The notes beneath the pieces are model-generated. The model was not told the origin of the DNA. It made no database searches and saw nothing but the letters and a program-made list of their open reading frames with translations. A stretch of DNA of 22,819 bases, taken from a virus. Made by a program: the position numbers and the translations under genes. Every line of letters starts with the position of its first letter. The stretch's first letter is position 1. This document shows positions 15,137 through 21,729 of the stretch, in pieces. The stretch is from IMG/VR virus record IMGVR_UViG_3300023235_000146, positions 1 through 22,819 of that record; one strand, 5' to 3'.

Positions 15137-15141
15137 GCGGA

Positions 15142-15702
15142 ATGATTTTATTACTTAGCGGTCCAGCAAGATCTGGAAAAGATACTGTTGCGGACATAAT
15201 ACTAGAAAAATACCCCCAATATAACTTCGAGCGATTTGCTTTTGCAAAAGAATTAAAAAAAGAGTTAGAGGAAACAATTGAACAAAAATATGGCGTATCT
15301 GTTTGGGATGACCAACAAAAACATTTATTCAGAGATGAATTGATAGAATACGGCTGTGGGAAAAGAAACGAAACGCAAGGCAAATATTGGGTTGAAAAAT
15401 TTATAAACGCCTATGATGTTAAAAAAAATTATCTAATTACTGATTTCCGATTTGGCGGAAGAACTGGAGAAAAAGCGTATATTAAAAATTTTATTAGAGA
15501 ACAAAAAGTATTTTCCGAGGTATTATCATTTCATATCGTAAGAATAGAAAATAGCGAACCAATTTTGCCAGTAATTAATGAAGAAATACGTTGTGAAAAT
15601 GATTTGCGAAGAGAAGCGGATGAATTGCTTTTCTTAAAATGGACAAAAGAATTAGACAAAGATTATATTTCTACTAAAATAAATGGTTTGGGAATTTTAT
15701 GA
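15142..15702 (+). CDS. Deoxynucleoside monophosphate kinase
   Basis: 186 aa. The N-terminus LLLSGPARSGKDTVADII is a P-loop (GPARSGKDT, 7-15) of the T4 gene 1 dNMP-kinase type, where GKDT follows the glycine loop. Later segments include FAFAKELKKELE (the usual adenylate-kinase-like substrate region), WVEKFINAYD and YLITDFRFGGRTGEKAYI, an acidic strand and arginine-bearing lid typical of the family. The enzyme phosphorylates dNMPs to dNDPs so that host nucleotides can be used for phage replication. Length is shorter than T4 gp1 (241 aa) but complete at both ends. It is preceded by its own promoter. Confidence 0.85.
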   Translation: MILLLSGPARSGKDTVADIILEKYPQYNFERFAFAKELKKELEETIEQKYGVSVWDDQQKHLFRDELIEYGCGKRNETQGKYWVEKFINAYDVKKNYLITDFRFGGRTGEKAYIKNFIREQKVFSEVLSFHIVRIENSEPILPVINEEIRCENDLRREADELLFLKWTKELDKDYISTKINGLGIL

Positions 15703-15833
15703 TAAGTTTTGCAGATTGCGGTGAAGGTGTTTACACATGAAGAAAAAAGATTAAAAATAATTGCCCATAAAAACGAAATAAAAAAACCAAAAAAAAGAAA
15801 TATCACAATTAACCTACGAATCACTATAATAAA
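15703..15833 (+). other. A-rich spacer with only fragmentary ORFs
   Basis: Between the kinase and the 54-aa gene there is no convincing gene. An ORF of 13 codons (MISFADCGEGVYT, 15699-15740) overlaps the kinase stop as ATGA and is itself followed by an overlapping ATGAAG. TTTACAC occurs at 15730-15736 but inside that ORF and with no gene correctly placed for it. The rest is A-rich DNA. Confidence 0.4.
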
Positions 15834-15998
15834 ATGACTAAAAATAAAAAGCTAGAAAAAGGAACCAAGATTACAACCAACGGCGGAACAAAAGGCGTAA
15901 TCAAGTCTTACCTTGGCGCAGATGAATACCTTTGTGAAATGACAAGTCGGAACGGTCACTATGTTACGCAAATTAGTATAGACAATATAAAGAAATGA
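15834..15998 (+). CDS. Small protein, 54 aa, coupled to the AAA ATPase
   Basis: It begins MTKNKKLEKGTKITTNGGTK and ends VTQISIDNIKK. The pattern KGTKI...GTKGVIKSYLGADEYLCEM...NGHYVTQISIDNI reads as a small five-stranded SH3-like or KOW-like barrel, as found in many small phage proteins. Its TGA overlaps the ATG of the AAA ATPase gene (ATGA), so the two should be translated together. It could be an accessory subunit of the ATPase; this is inference from coupling. It is preceded by A-rich DNA (ATAATAAA) and no Shine-Dalgarno site. Confidence 0.7.
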   Translation: MTKNKKLEKGTKITTNGGTKGVIKSYLGADEYLCEMTSRNGHYVTQISIDNIKK

Positions 15999-17215
15999 TT
16001 GAGTGGATAATAAACGAGTTCCAAACAAACCAGTTTTTTTCTGGTGGCATAAGTATTGCTATTTTTACTTCTGCTTTGTATTTATTAAAAAATTTGCCAG
16101 CAAAAATAAGCTCTTTGGTGAATAAACATCTAATTTATACGATTAGAGTAAACAACAGTGATACAGAACTTTACAATTTTGTTTCTGATTGGGTTTCAAA
16201 AAAAACAGAGGGGCAAACAAAAAGAATAAAACTTGTTAGAAAAAGGCCATCTGAACAAGTAGACGATAATCCATACTCGCTCCCAAGAACTGGTAAAGCA
16301 AAAAAATCTTCCAACGGAAGTTATTTTTCGAAAACAATTAATTACGGAACCCATTATTCTTTTTCTAGAAATGGATTTTTGTCAATTTCTTGCAACTTGG
16401 AAAACTCGGAAAACATGATTGAAAGAAAAGAATATATAGTCATTAAGTTCTTTTGCCGCAATCAAAATGAACTTAATGACCTATACAACACTATAGAAGA
16501 AAATTTCAAAGAAACAAACAAAGAAAATAGAATCTATATTCATGATTATGATTACTTTAGAAAAATCAAAAAAGAAAATAATAGAAAGATAAATTCAATA
16601 TTTTTAAATAACAATGTAAAAAAAGAGGTATTAGAAGACCTAGATTGTTTCTTTTCTGAGGAAAATAAATACAAGGACCATTCTTTCAATTATAAAAGGG
16701 GCTATCTATTTTACGGTAAACCGGGAACTGGTAAAACAAGTTTTATAAAAGCTTTGGCTAATTACTATAATAAAAGGCTTTATTATTTTAATTTGAGCGA
16801 AATCGGTGGTATTAAAGAACTAAAAAAACTATTGTTTGATTTGGCAGAAAATGTTTTTATCGTTTTTGAAGATATTGATATTTTGAGCGCAACAGAAAAA
16901 AGAGAAGAAACAAAAAACAAATTGAAATCCGATAATAGCTCCTCTATTAGCTTGCAGAGCCTTCTTTCTTTATTGGATGGTGACGATTTGCCTGATGGAA
17001 CAGTTATTTTTGCCACAACAAATTATTACGAAAATTTAGATCCAGCTTTAATAAGAGACGGAAGATTTGACGTAAAGAAAGAATTAAAATACGCTGATAA
17101 AAAATTAGCTCTTGAAATGGCAGATTTTTTCGGAGTAAAAGATAAAGATAGGGTTGAAAAACTTTCTTTTCCAATCTCACAAGCAGAATTACAAAATATA
17201 TTTTTTAAATTATGA
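15995..17215 (+). CDS. BCS1-like membrane-anchored AAA ATPase
   Basis: 406 aa. The N-terminus has one membrane segment (about 15-33, FSGGISIAIFTSALYLL), followed by a beta-rich domain (about 45-200) and a C-terminal AAA module: Walker A YGKPGTGKTS (240-249), Walker B IVFEDIDIL (289-297) with the ED pair typical of BCS1, LLSLLDG, and sensor/arginine-finger region IFATTNYYENLDPALIRDGR (338-357). This is the plan of BCS1, which in mitochondria moves a folded iron-sulfur protein across the inner membrane. Bacterial and phage relatives are of unknown substrate. It is coupled by ATGA overlaps to the 54-aa gene before and the 156-aa gene after. Its presence in a phage suggests work at the host membrane or in inter-phage or host conflict, which I cannot decide. 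Confidence 0.85.
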   Translation: MIEWIINEFQTNQFFSGGISIAIFTSALYLLKNLPAKISSLVNKHLIYTIRVNNSDTELYNFVSDWVSKKTEGQTKRIKLVRKRPSEQVDDNPYSLPRTGKAKKSSNGSYFSKTINYGTHYSFSRNGFLSISCNLENSENMIERKEYIVIKFFCRNQNELNDLYNTIEENFKETNKENRIYIHDYDYFRKIKKENNRKINSIFLNNNVKKEVLEDLDCFFSEENKYKDHSFNYKRGYLFYGKPGTGKTSFIKALANYYNKRLYYFNLSEIGGIKELKKLLFDLAENVFIVFEDIDILSATEKREETKNKLKSDNSSSISLQSLLSLLDGDDLPDGTVIFATTNYYENLDPALIRDGRFDVKKELKYADKKLALEMADFFGVKDKDRVEKLSFPISQAELQNIFFKL

Positions 17216-17682
17216 TACTAAAAAGACTAATAAAATGGCTCGAAAGCCAAGACGAAAATACAATTGTGCAAAATGGATTCGGAGAGCCGCATTGTGATAG
17301 AGGTTTTTATGAAAATCTCGCTTTTGATCCGGTCAAAGAGACAACAATAAAAGAAATGTTAAAACAAGCTAAATTAGCAAATGGATCTTCATTTTATGGC
17401 TATAAAGGCGGAACTTATGAAATGGGCAATTACACAGATGTTTTTATTGGTTTTTATCACGAATGCGGAGAACCAATCAATGAAAGTAATTTAAGATTAT
17501 GGGATGTAGAAGAAAAATTAAATGACGACGATTATATTAAAATCCTAAGAAAATCTGATCCCTGCCAAAAAGAACAAAAAATTCTTACTTATGATAAATG
17601 CAAAGACGGAATTGAAATAGAAGTTCCGACATTATTTTTAAAAAATTTAATTGAATCTGCACGAAAATTTAAAAAACAATAA
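17212..17682 (+). CDS. Unknown phage protein, 156 aa
   Basis: Not recognised by name. A segment near the N-terminus reads GEPHCDRGFYENLAFDPVKE, followed by TTIKEMLKQAK and SSFYGYKGGTYEMGNYTDV, then YHECGEP. I have the impression that the pattern of a short x-RG-Y-LAF motif, then TxxEML, then F-GYKGG-Y-M is shared by hypothetical proteins in many phages, but I cannot confirm a family. It is soluble and has no nucleotide motif. The start overlaps the AAA ATPase stop (ATGA) and the next gene begins 1 bp after its stop, so it is within a tight operon. Confidence 0.75.
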   Translation: MILKRLIKWLESQDENTIVQNGFGEPHCDRGFYENLAFDPVKETTIKEMLKQAKLANGSSFYGYKGGTYEMGNYTDVFIGFYHECGEPINESNLRLWDVEEKLNDDDYIKILRKSDPCQKEQKILTYDKCKDGIEIEVPTLFLKNLIESARKFKKQ

Positions 17683-17683
17683 A

Positions 17684-18190
17684 ATGGCAAAAAACAAAGA
17701 AGATTATGCTGGCGGTTTACAAAAAATAGAAGTCGATTACATTGAAGCATACATGAAAAAAAATAACCCGACTGTATTTGAGTGGGGTATGGGAACGAGC
17801 ACCCTTAGATTTCCCAAATATTGTAAAAGCTATGATTCCCTAGAACATAATGAGGGTTGGTATCTGAAAACTAAAGAAAAAAACAAACAAACAAATTGCC
17901 GCCTTCATCTTGTTAAAAACAACAAACCGCGAACAAAACCCACAAAGGCAGAAGAGTTTAGGGATTACATAAATTTTATTGAGAGCTTCGAAAATGAACA
18001 TTTTGACGTTTTCTTCGCTGATGGCAGGGCGAGAATATTTTGTATTGAAAAAGGTCTTGACAAATTGAAAAATGATGGTATTGTATTTCTACATGATTAT
18101 ACACCGCAAAGAACTAATTACCACTGGATCGAAAATTTTATGAATAAGATTGATCAAGTCGGAGCGTTGGGAATTTTTAAAAAACGATAA
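17684..18190 (+). CDS. SAM-dependent methyltransferase-like protein
   Basis: 168 aa from ATG 17684, chosen because it begins just after the previous stop in a standard A-rich leader. It has a class I methyltransferase outline: motif I VFEWGMGTSTLRFP (the glycine loop that holds SAM), an acidic second strand SYDSLEHNEGWYLK, and a third strand with HFDVFFADGRARI followed by GIVFLHDYTP. These resemble O-methyltransferase-type small-molecule or sugar methylases rather than DNA methylases, since there is no (D/N)PP(Y/W). Substrate unknown. It belongs to the operon that starts at 15834. Confidence 0.7.
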   Translation: MAKNKEDYAGGLQKIEVDYIEAYMKKNNPTVFEWGMGTSTLRFPKYCKSYDSLEHNEGWYLKTKEKNKQTNCRLHLVKNNKPRTKPTKAEEFRDYINFIESFENEHFDVFFADGRARIFCIEKGLDKLKNDGIVFLHDYTPQRTNYHWIENFMNKIDQVGALGIFKKR

Positions 18191-18195
18191 AGTTT

Positions 18196-18249
18196 ATGTT
18201 ATTTACAGAAAGAGTAAAAAACAAAATAAAAAATAACAAAAAAATATGA
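18196..18249 (+). CDS. Tiny basic ORF, 17 aa
   Basis: MLFTERVKNKIKNNKKI, then TGA overlapping the next ATG as ATGA. The overlap is the reason to list it; such short coupled ORFs are frequent on this strand. Otherwise there is no evidence that it is expressed. Confidence 0.2.
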   Translation: MLFTERVKNKIKNNKKI

Positions 18250-18647
18250 ACGTAAAAAAAGAAGACATAGAATACACACTCGATAAAAACGAAATCGAGT
18301 CAGAAAAAAAGAACAAAATCATTCAAGACCTCGAAAATCTAATCGAGCAAATGAAAGAGGAAAAGGGCGAATCAAAGAAATACTTCTTTATTGGCGCAAA
18401 AACAACGAACAACCCAATATTCGAAGAAAACAAAATCTTTCTTTGCAAAATTGAGGAGGGCGAAGATGTTTCTATTATCAAAGAACGATTGGACCAACTA
18501 AAAAGAGAATACAATGAAAGTAAGAAGGGCAAACGTCTTCCCGCGAATAGCTATGATGATCTTTTTTATAATTGCCCAAAAAAGCTCTTCCGCGAAGTTG
18601 GTCTAAAAGTTTCTTCTTATGAACCAATTGAGTTCGTTAACCTATGA
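18246..18647 (+). CDS. Unknown protein with N-terminal coiled coil, 133 aa
   Basis: Residues 1-45 are highly charged and helical (MNVKKEDIEYTLDKNEIESE, then LENLIEQMKEEKG). They are followed by a mixed domain with YFFIGAKTTNNPIFEENKI and a second helix around DVSIIKERLDQLKREY, ending NCPKKLFREVGLKVSSYEP. No enzymatic motif. The ATGA-type overlaps on both sides place it in the operon from 15834 to 19380. Function unknown. Confidence 0.7.
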   Translation: MNVKKEDIEYTLDKNEIESEKKNKIIQDLENLIEQMKEEKGESKKYFFIGAKTTNNPIFEENKIFLCKIEEGEDVSIIKERLDQLKREYNESKKGKRLPANSYDDLFYNCPKKLFREVGLKVSSYEPIEFVNL

Positions 18648-18856
18648 AAGAAAAAACAAAGTTGACCATAGGACAGGCTTTAATTTTTTTGGAACCTGTG
18701 ACTGAGGTTTTTCAGGTATCCATTTGCATAATTTTTGCGCTAATTGTAATTTTACTTGCCTCACCCATCATTGTGATGTTCGGTTCTCTTTATGGGTTTG
18801 TTAAGATATTAAATTGGTTTTATAGTTGCAAAGATCTTGCCCAAAAAAATAAATGA
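18644..18856 (+). CDS. Small membrane protein, 70 aa
   Basis: A long hydrophobic stretch from about residue 24 to 56 (VSICIIFALIVILLASPIIV and on to FGSLYGFVKIL) would form one long or two short membrane helices joined by a Pro turn. The C-terminus is short and basic (CKDLAQKNK). It is coupled at both ends by ATGA overlaps, with the downstream partner being a DNA methylase. Holin-like or host-membrane functions are possible; nothing decides it. Confidence 0.65.
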   Translation: MKEKTKLTIGQALIFLEPVTEVFQVSICIIFALIVILLASPIIVMFGSLYGFVKILNWFYSCKDLAQKNK

Positions 18857-19380
18857 GGAATTTGATACCAAAAGGCGGCAGCGATGACTTCCAGACTCCC
18901 TCCTATGTTGCTAAAAAAATAGTTGAGCATCTTGTTCAAAACTATCATATCCAAGAATCGACGCGAGTATTAGAACCTTGTGCGGGAAATGGCAATTTTG
19001 TTTCTGAAATTGAAAAATTTGTTGACAAAACAAACATACATACCACGGAAATAAAACGGGGGTTCGATTTTTTTCATCTTTCCAAAAATAATAAATATGA
19101 CTGGATTATTACAAACCCGCCTTGGAGCAAAGCTAGGCCATTTTTGAATCATTCAATGGATCTTGCGCCGAATATATGTTTTTTGATTACCATTAATCAT
19201 ATTTTGGCTCTCAAAGCTCGTTTGCGCGATATGGATGAGAAAGGTTTTTGGCCCACTGAAATTCTGCTTCTTGATACGCCAAAAGAATTTCCCCAATCTG
19301 GATTTCAGCTCGGCGCGTGTATTATTCAGAAAAACGAAAATTACAGCAAGCAAATATCTTTCACAAAAATAAAAACTTGA
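18853..19380 (+). CDS. DNA adenine-N6 methyltransferase-like protein (NPPW class)
   Basis: 175 aa. Motif I is VLEPCAGNGNFVSE (about 39-52), which binds SAM, and motif IV is WIITNPPWSKAR (about 85-96), the NPPW catalytic signature of N6-adenine methylases. The N-terminus GGSDDFQTPSYVAKKIVEHL is typical of this class of short phage methylases. Target-recognition domains are absent, so specificity may come from a small insert or a partner. It differs from Dam (DPPY) and would modify another sequence, perhaps to protect phage DNA from host restriction. It is the last gene of the operon from 15834; the TGA lies in the next promoter (TTGACA). Confidence 0.8.
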   Translation: MRNLIPKGGSDDFQTPSYVAKKIVEHLVQNYHIQESTRVLEPCAGNGNFVSEIEKFVDKTNIHTTEIKRGFDFFHLSKNNKYDWIITNPPWSKARPFLNHSMDLAPNICFLITINHILALKARLRDMDEKGFWPTEILLLDTPKEFPQSGFQLGACIIQKNENYSKQISFTKIKT

Positions 19381-19402
19381 CAATCAAAAAGAAATCTAAT
19401 AT
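19377..19402 (+). promoter_or_regulatory. Promoter-like element before the orphan gene group
   Basis: TTGACA at 19377-19382 overlaps the stop of the methylase gene, with TAATAT at 19397-19402. The 14-bp spacer is shorter than normal, so this is a weak call. The ATG at 19412 follows 9 bp later, as in the other two TTGAC promoters. All three also contain ATCT before the -10 box. Confidence 0.35.
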
Positions 19403-19411
19403 CGTTTTTTT

Positions 19412-19600
19412 ATGGTAATAGATTTTTCAAAATATTGTATTTTTTATGAGCAATTTAACGTGATAGACTTAGAGCTTTATGTTGAATTTTTGGAAAAATT
19501 TATTGTAGTTTTGACGGAGGATTTAAAATATGGAGCAATGCTTATTGAATCCGAGAAATTTTATTTTACTTATATCCAACCCACTAATCCAAAAAAATAG
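19412..19600 (+). CDS. Unknown small protein, 62 aa
   Basis: It begins MVIDFSKYCIFYEQFNVIDL and is rich in aromatic and aliphatic residues (ELYVEFLEKFIVVL). No motif is recognised. The pentamer DFSKY also occurs in the 131-aa protein encoded at 20023, again followed by a leucine-rich helix (ILEYLSLFQDLIEI), which hints that this is a truncated relative of the genes that follow. It is the first gene after a possible promoter. Confidence 0.6.
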   Translation: MVIDFSKYCIFYEQFNVIDLELYVEFLEKFIVVLTEDLKYGAMLIESEKFYFTYIQPTNPKK

Positions 19601-19618
19601 TTTATTTTTCAAAGAGTT

Positions 19619-20026
19619 ATGATCGCCGAAGAAGAGACAGAGAAATACCTAGAGATTGCTTGTCATAGTTTTTATTATCATATTTCTACTATTAAAAATA
19701 TGTATGAAAATTTTTTGTATAATGGTGGATTTAGTCCCCCATCTTGTTGGTTTTCGAAGGAAGAAGAAATTACAATAGGATTTGTGTGTTCTTTATATTT
19801 TTATATGCCACACACAATAAAAAAAATATTAAACAAAAAAGTAATAATAAATTACGAGATAGAGAAACATAATACAGAAAACATATACACTAATATAGAA
19901 GGAAAAAAATTATTTCTTGTGAAGATCACTTTGACAATTCTACCCGCTTACGCAGATTCTATACTTTCAGAAATGCACGAATATATTAAATTCTTAGAAA
20001 AAATACAATCCTACCGCGAATTATGA
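19619..20026 (+). CDS. Unknown protein, 135 aa, first of a coupled set of three
   Basis: It begins MIAEEETEKYLEIACHSFYY and ends EYIKFLEKIQSYREL. Strongly aromatic and aliphatic, no membrane span of normal length, no catalytic motif. The C-terminal plan, a beta strand (LVKITLTILPAYA) followed by an amphipathic helix ending FLEKI...YREL, is repeated in the next gene (ISFEIKIF, then FLEYI..YQQL). Its TGA overlaps the next ATG in the sequence AATTATGA. Function unknown. Confidence 0.7.
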   Translation: MIAEEETEKYLEIACHSFYYHISTIKNMYENFLYNGGFSPPSCWFSKEEEITIGFVCSLYFYMPHTIKKILNKKVIINYEIEKHNTENIYTNIEGKKLFLVKITLTILPAYADSILSEMHEYIKFLEKIQSYREL

Positions 20027-20418
20027 GCCAAAAATTTAATACACAAAAATACATAGGTGAGCCAACTATAAATCTAAAAAACCTAATAACAATTACAGAC
20101 AAGATGTTTTTTTATCTAAAATATTACTCGTATAAAAATTTTTTTAAAGGAGGAGAAACATCTTTGTATTTTGATTTTTCGAAATATAAAGACGCGCAAA
20201 ATATTTTGGAATACCTATCTTTATTTCAAGATTTGATAGAGATAACAAATAAAAAAATACAATTAGAAATAACCCTCGAATATATAGGATATCAATTACC
20301 AGACTTAATATATATACCAATCAGTTTCGAAATAAAAATCTTTGAAAAACAATTAATCAAAGATTTAAAAGAGTGCCGCGACTTTTTAGAATATATTTTG
20401 GCGTATCAACAATTATGA
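20023..20418 (+). CDS. Unknown protein, 131 aa, second of a coupled set
   Basis: It begins MSQKFNTQKYIGEPTINLKN and ends LKECRDFLEYILAYQQL. The middle has SLYFDFSKYKDAQNILEYLS followed by QLEITLEYIGYQL, alternating beta and helix. The ending resembles that of the preceding protein, suggesting an old duplication. Its TGA overlaps the next ATG in the sequence AATTATGA, matching the previous junction. No known family. Confidence 0.7.
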   Translation: MSQKFNTQKYIGEPTINLKNLITITDKMFFYLKYYSYKNFFKGGETSLYFDFSKYKDAQNILEYLSLFQDLIEITNKKIQLEITLEYIGYQLPDLIYIPISFEIKIFEKQLIKDLKECRDFLEYILAYQQL

Positions 20419-20774
20419 ATTATAAAAATCAAACCCAAGAACATTTAGATGCCCACGAAACTAATCTTTTTACATATAAAATTTTAGCAGAAAAAATAAT
20501 AGATAAATTTTCAGATAAACTTGGAACAATAAAAGAAATGCGAGTGGATTGGGTTGACCAAAAAAAATTTTTATATAGTGGATACACAATAAAAAATGCG
20601 AATGCAATGGTTTTATTCAACTTGGAAACCATAGGCAAATCTTTTAATGAAGTAGTCGGGCATAAAATATCATTAGAAATTAAAGACTGGAGAGAACAGT
20701 GGTTTATGATCGGCAATGTTAAAAGGTTTGGTCTTTATTTGCGGGGATTAGATTGTTCAAGCGAATTTGTTTAG
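20415..20774 (+). CDS. Unknown protein, 119 aa, third of a coupled set
   Basis: It starts at ATG 20415, overlapping the previous stop; earlier non-ATG starts are possible but less likely. It begins MNYKNQTQEHLDAHETNLFT and contains GTIKEMRVDWVDQKKFLYSG and KISLEIKDWREQWFMIGNV. The N-terminal helix followed by alternating strands is like its two neighbours, but no clear sequence match is visible. Its TAG overlaps the TAA of a convergent small gene on the other strand (20771-20774). Function unknown. Confidence 0.7.
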   Translation: MNYKNQTQEHLDAHETNLFTYKILAEKIIDKFSDKLGTIKEMRVDWVDQKKFLYSGYTIKNANAMVLFNLETIGKSFNEVVGHKISLEIKDWREQWFMIGNVKRFGLYLRGLDCSSEFV

Positions 20775-20830
20775 TATTCTCCTAAAAGTCCATTGAGATA
20801 GTTAACGTGATTTTGAATTTCTGTATTCAT
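20771..20830 (-). CDS. Tiny ORF at the end of the GC-rich cassette, 19 aa
   Basis: It starts inside the stop of the 49-aa gene (ATGA) and reads MNTEIQNHVNYLNGLLGEY. Low GC, unlike its upstream partner. The stop overlaps that of the convergent plus-strand gene. Too short to assign; the coupling is the only support. Confidence 0.35.
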   Translation of the reverse strand: MNTEIQNHVNYLNGLLGEY

Positions 20831-20976
20831 CGAATATAGTAAGTCTTCCCGCCGAATTCTACTGTTGTATAATCCATCTTCAGTTCTTCCGCCGCCGTGT
20901 CCCAGTCAGGGCTGGCAGCTTCTGCCCTGAGCAACTGCCGCAGGTGGATTTCGATTTCATGTGTAAGTCTGCTCAT
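20827..20976 (-). CDS. Small GC-rich gene, 49 aa
   Basis: It begins MSRLTHEIEIHLRQLLRAEA, a helical segment, and ends VEFGGKTYYIR, a short beta hairpin. The middle, ASPDWDTAAEEL, is acidic. G/C-ending codons dominate over the first two thirds (CTG, CGG, GCC, ACG), and AT content returns near the 3' end. It follows the 136-aa gene by 17 bp and precedes a 19-aa ORF with ATGA coupling. The ending resembles LTFEGKRYKLIKE of the broken gene at 21730 in the same operon. Function unknown. Confidence 0.6.
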   Translation of the reverse strand: MSRLTHEIEIHLRQLLRAEAASPDWDTAAEELKMDYTTVEFGGKTYYIR

Positions 20977-20993
20977 GTCGGCACCCTACGCAG

Positions 20994-21404
20994 TCACGTC
21001 TTGTCTATCTTCTCAGTGAACGTCACCGGGAAGTAGAGCTCTTCGGTCTCTCTGCCCTCGGCGATCTCCATGATGTTCCGCAGGTGTGCATCCAGTGAAG
21101 CCGCTGAATACCCCAGCAGGGCACCTAGGCTTCCGTTCCGGGGTGGTCCCGAGTAAGGCATCCAACCATCCAAGGTCTGGGCAGCCCACCACGGGAGTGC
21201 GTCCCAGTCGAGTTCTGCGAAGCGCATGTAGCCTTTGTCGCTGCAGGTGCCACCGTGTTTCTTGAACAGCCTCAGTGATGCTTGCCAGATCCGCTCTGCC
21301 ACATCTGGGCTGGGGATGAATTCCTTGTCGGACAGGTAGGCTTCTGCCTTGCGATCCAGATCCTCAGCACCGGCCGCCAGTCTTGCAAATAGGTTGTAGC
21401 TCAT
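20994..21404 (-). CDS. Unknown GC-rich gene product, 136 aa
   Basis: It begins MSYNLFARLAAGAEDLDRKA and contains VAERIWQASLRLFKKHGGTC, LDWDALPWWAAQTLDGWMPY, SGPPRNGSLGALLGY and ELYFPVTFTEKIDKT. Tryptophan-rich and helical, no membrane span, no enzyme motif; I recognise no family. It has the strongest Shine-Dalgarno of the window (AAAGGAGGTGG, 21412-21422) and G/C-ending codons throughout, so it seems to come from a GC-richer donor with normal Shine-Dalgarno use. The start overlaps the 22-aa upstream gene as ATGA, and the next gene follows after 17 bp. Confidence 0.75.
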   Translation of the reverse strand: MSYNLFARLAAGAEDLDRKAEAYLSDKEFIPSPDVAERIWQASLRLFKKHGGTCSDKGYMRFAELDWDALPWWAAQTLDGWMPYSGPPRNGSLGALLGYSAASLDAHLRNIMEIAEGRETEELYFPVTFTEKIDKT

Positions 21405-21469
21405 TCCGCTACCACCTCCTTTAGAAGATCCTCAACGACTTTCATGGCCTTCGTCAGAATAATTTCCAT
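21401..21469 (-). CDS. Small coupled ORF, 22 aa
   Basis: It begins MEIILTKAMKVVEDLLKEVV and ends AE, an amphipathic helix. A Shine-Dalgarno site (GGAGGAC, 21474-21480) lies 6 bp upstream, within the last codons of the 84-aa gene. The stop overlaps the start of the 136-aa gene as ATGA, and the whole Shine-Dalgarno of that gene lies inside this ORF. It therefore looks like a translated coupling leader or a genuine micro-protein. Confidence 0.5.
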   Translation of the reverse strand: MEIILTKAMKVVEDLLKEVVAE

Positions 21470-21470
21470 A

Positions 21471-21725
21471 TTAGTCCTCCAGTGTAAACTTAATAGCTTC
21501 AACTTCTTCCTTATCTTTATTCACTTTCACGATTTCCTGAGTCGTCGCGTCTTTGAATTGGTTAGTGTTTATTCCCTTCGCCGCCAACCATTTTTTAGGA
21601 ACCATTGCTTCTCCACCTTCAATTAGCTCAGAAAGCTTTTGAATGTTGACTGAGACGTATGGTTTGTGACCCGCTGGACGACCCCGCTCGCGCTTTGTTG
21701 TTGTTTTTTCTTTTGTTTTTGTCAT
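21471..21725 (-). CDS. Small basic protein with an AT-hook-like motif, 84 aa
   Basis: It begins MTKTKEKTTTKRERGRPAGH, where RERGRPAGHKP resembles the AT-hook RGRP core that grips the minor groove of AT-rich DNA. The rest (VSVNIQKLSELIEGGEAMVP and KGINTNQFKDATTQEIVKVN) looks like a small folded domain. A DNA-binding or regulatory role is plausible but inferred. It starts 4 bp after the stop of the broken upstream gene, and its TAA overlaps the following start region (TAATATG). It has no Shine-Dalgarno site, unlike the next two genes. Confidence 0.65.
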   Translation of the reverse strand: MTKTKEKTTTKRERGRPAGHKPYVSVNIQKLSELIEGGEAMVPKKWLAAKGINTNQFKDATTQEIVKVNKDKEEVEAIKFTLED

Positions 21726-21729
21726 AAGT

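Noticed and set aside
14826-15141. Search for a further tnpB guide array, CRISPR or tRNA in the gap after dam
   Set aside because: Only one 16-bp tandem pair and two tiny ORFs are present; no regularly spaced repeats and no cloverleaf were seen.
15730-15736. TTTACAC as a minus-strand promoter element
   Set aside because: No minus-strand gene lies downstream of it.
20994-21404. The GC-rich stretch as a plain assembly chimera
   Set aside because: Not fully excluded, but stop/start coupling at both borders with the AT-rich neighbours is better explained by a real insertion; kept as a finding with a read-coverage test.
21484-21491. GTGTAAAC near the end of the 84-aa gene
   Set aside because: It is in coding DNA on the plus strand with no plus-strand gene downstream that looks real.
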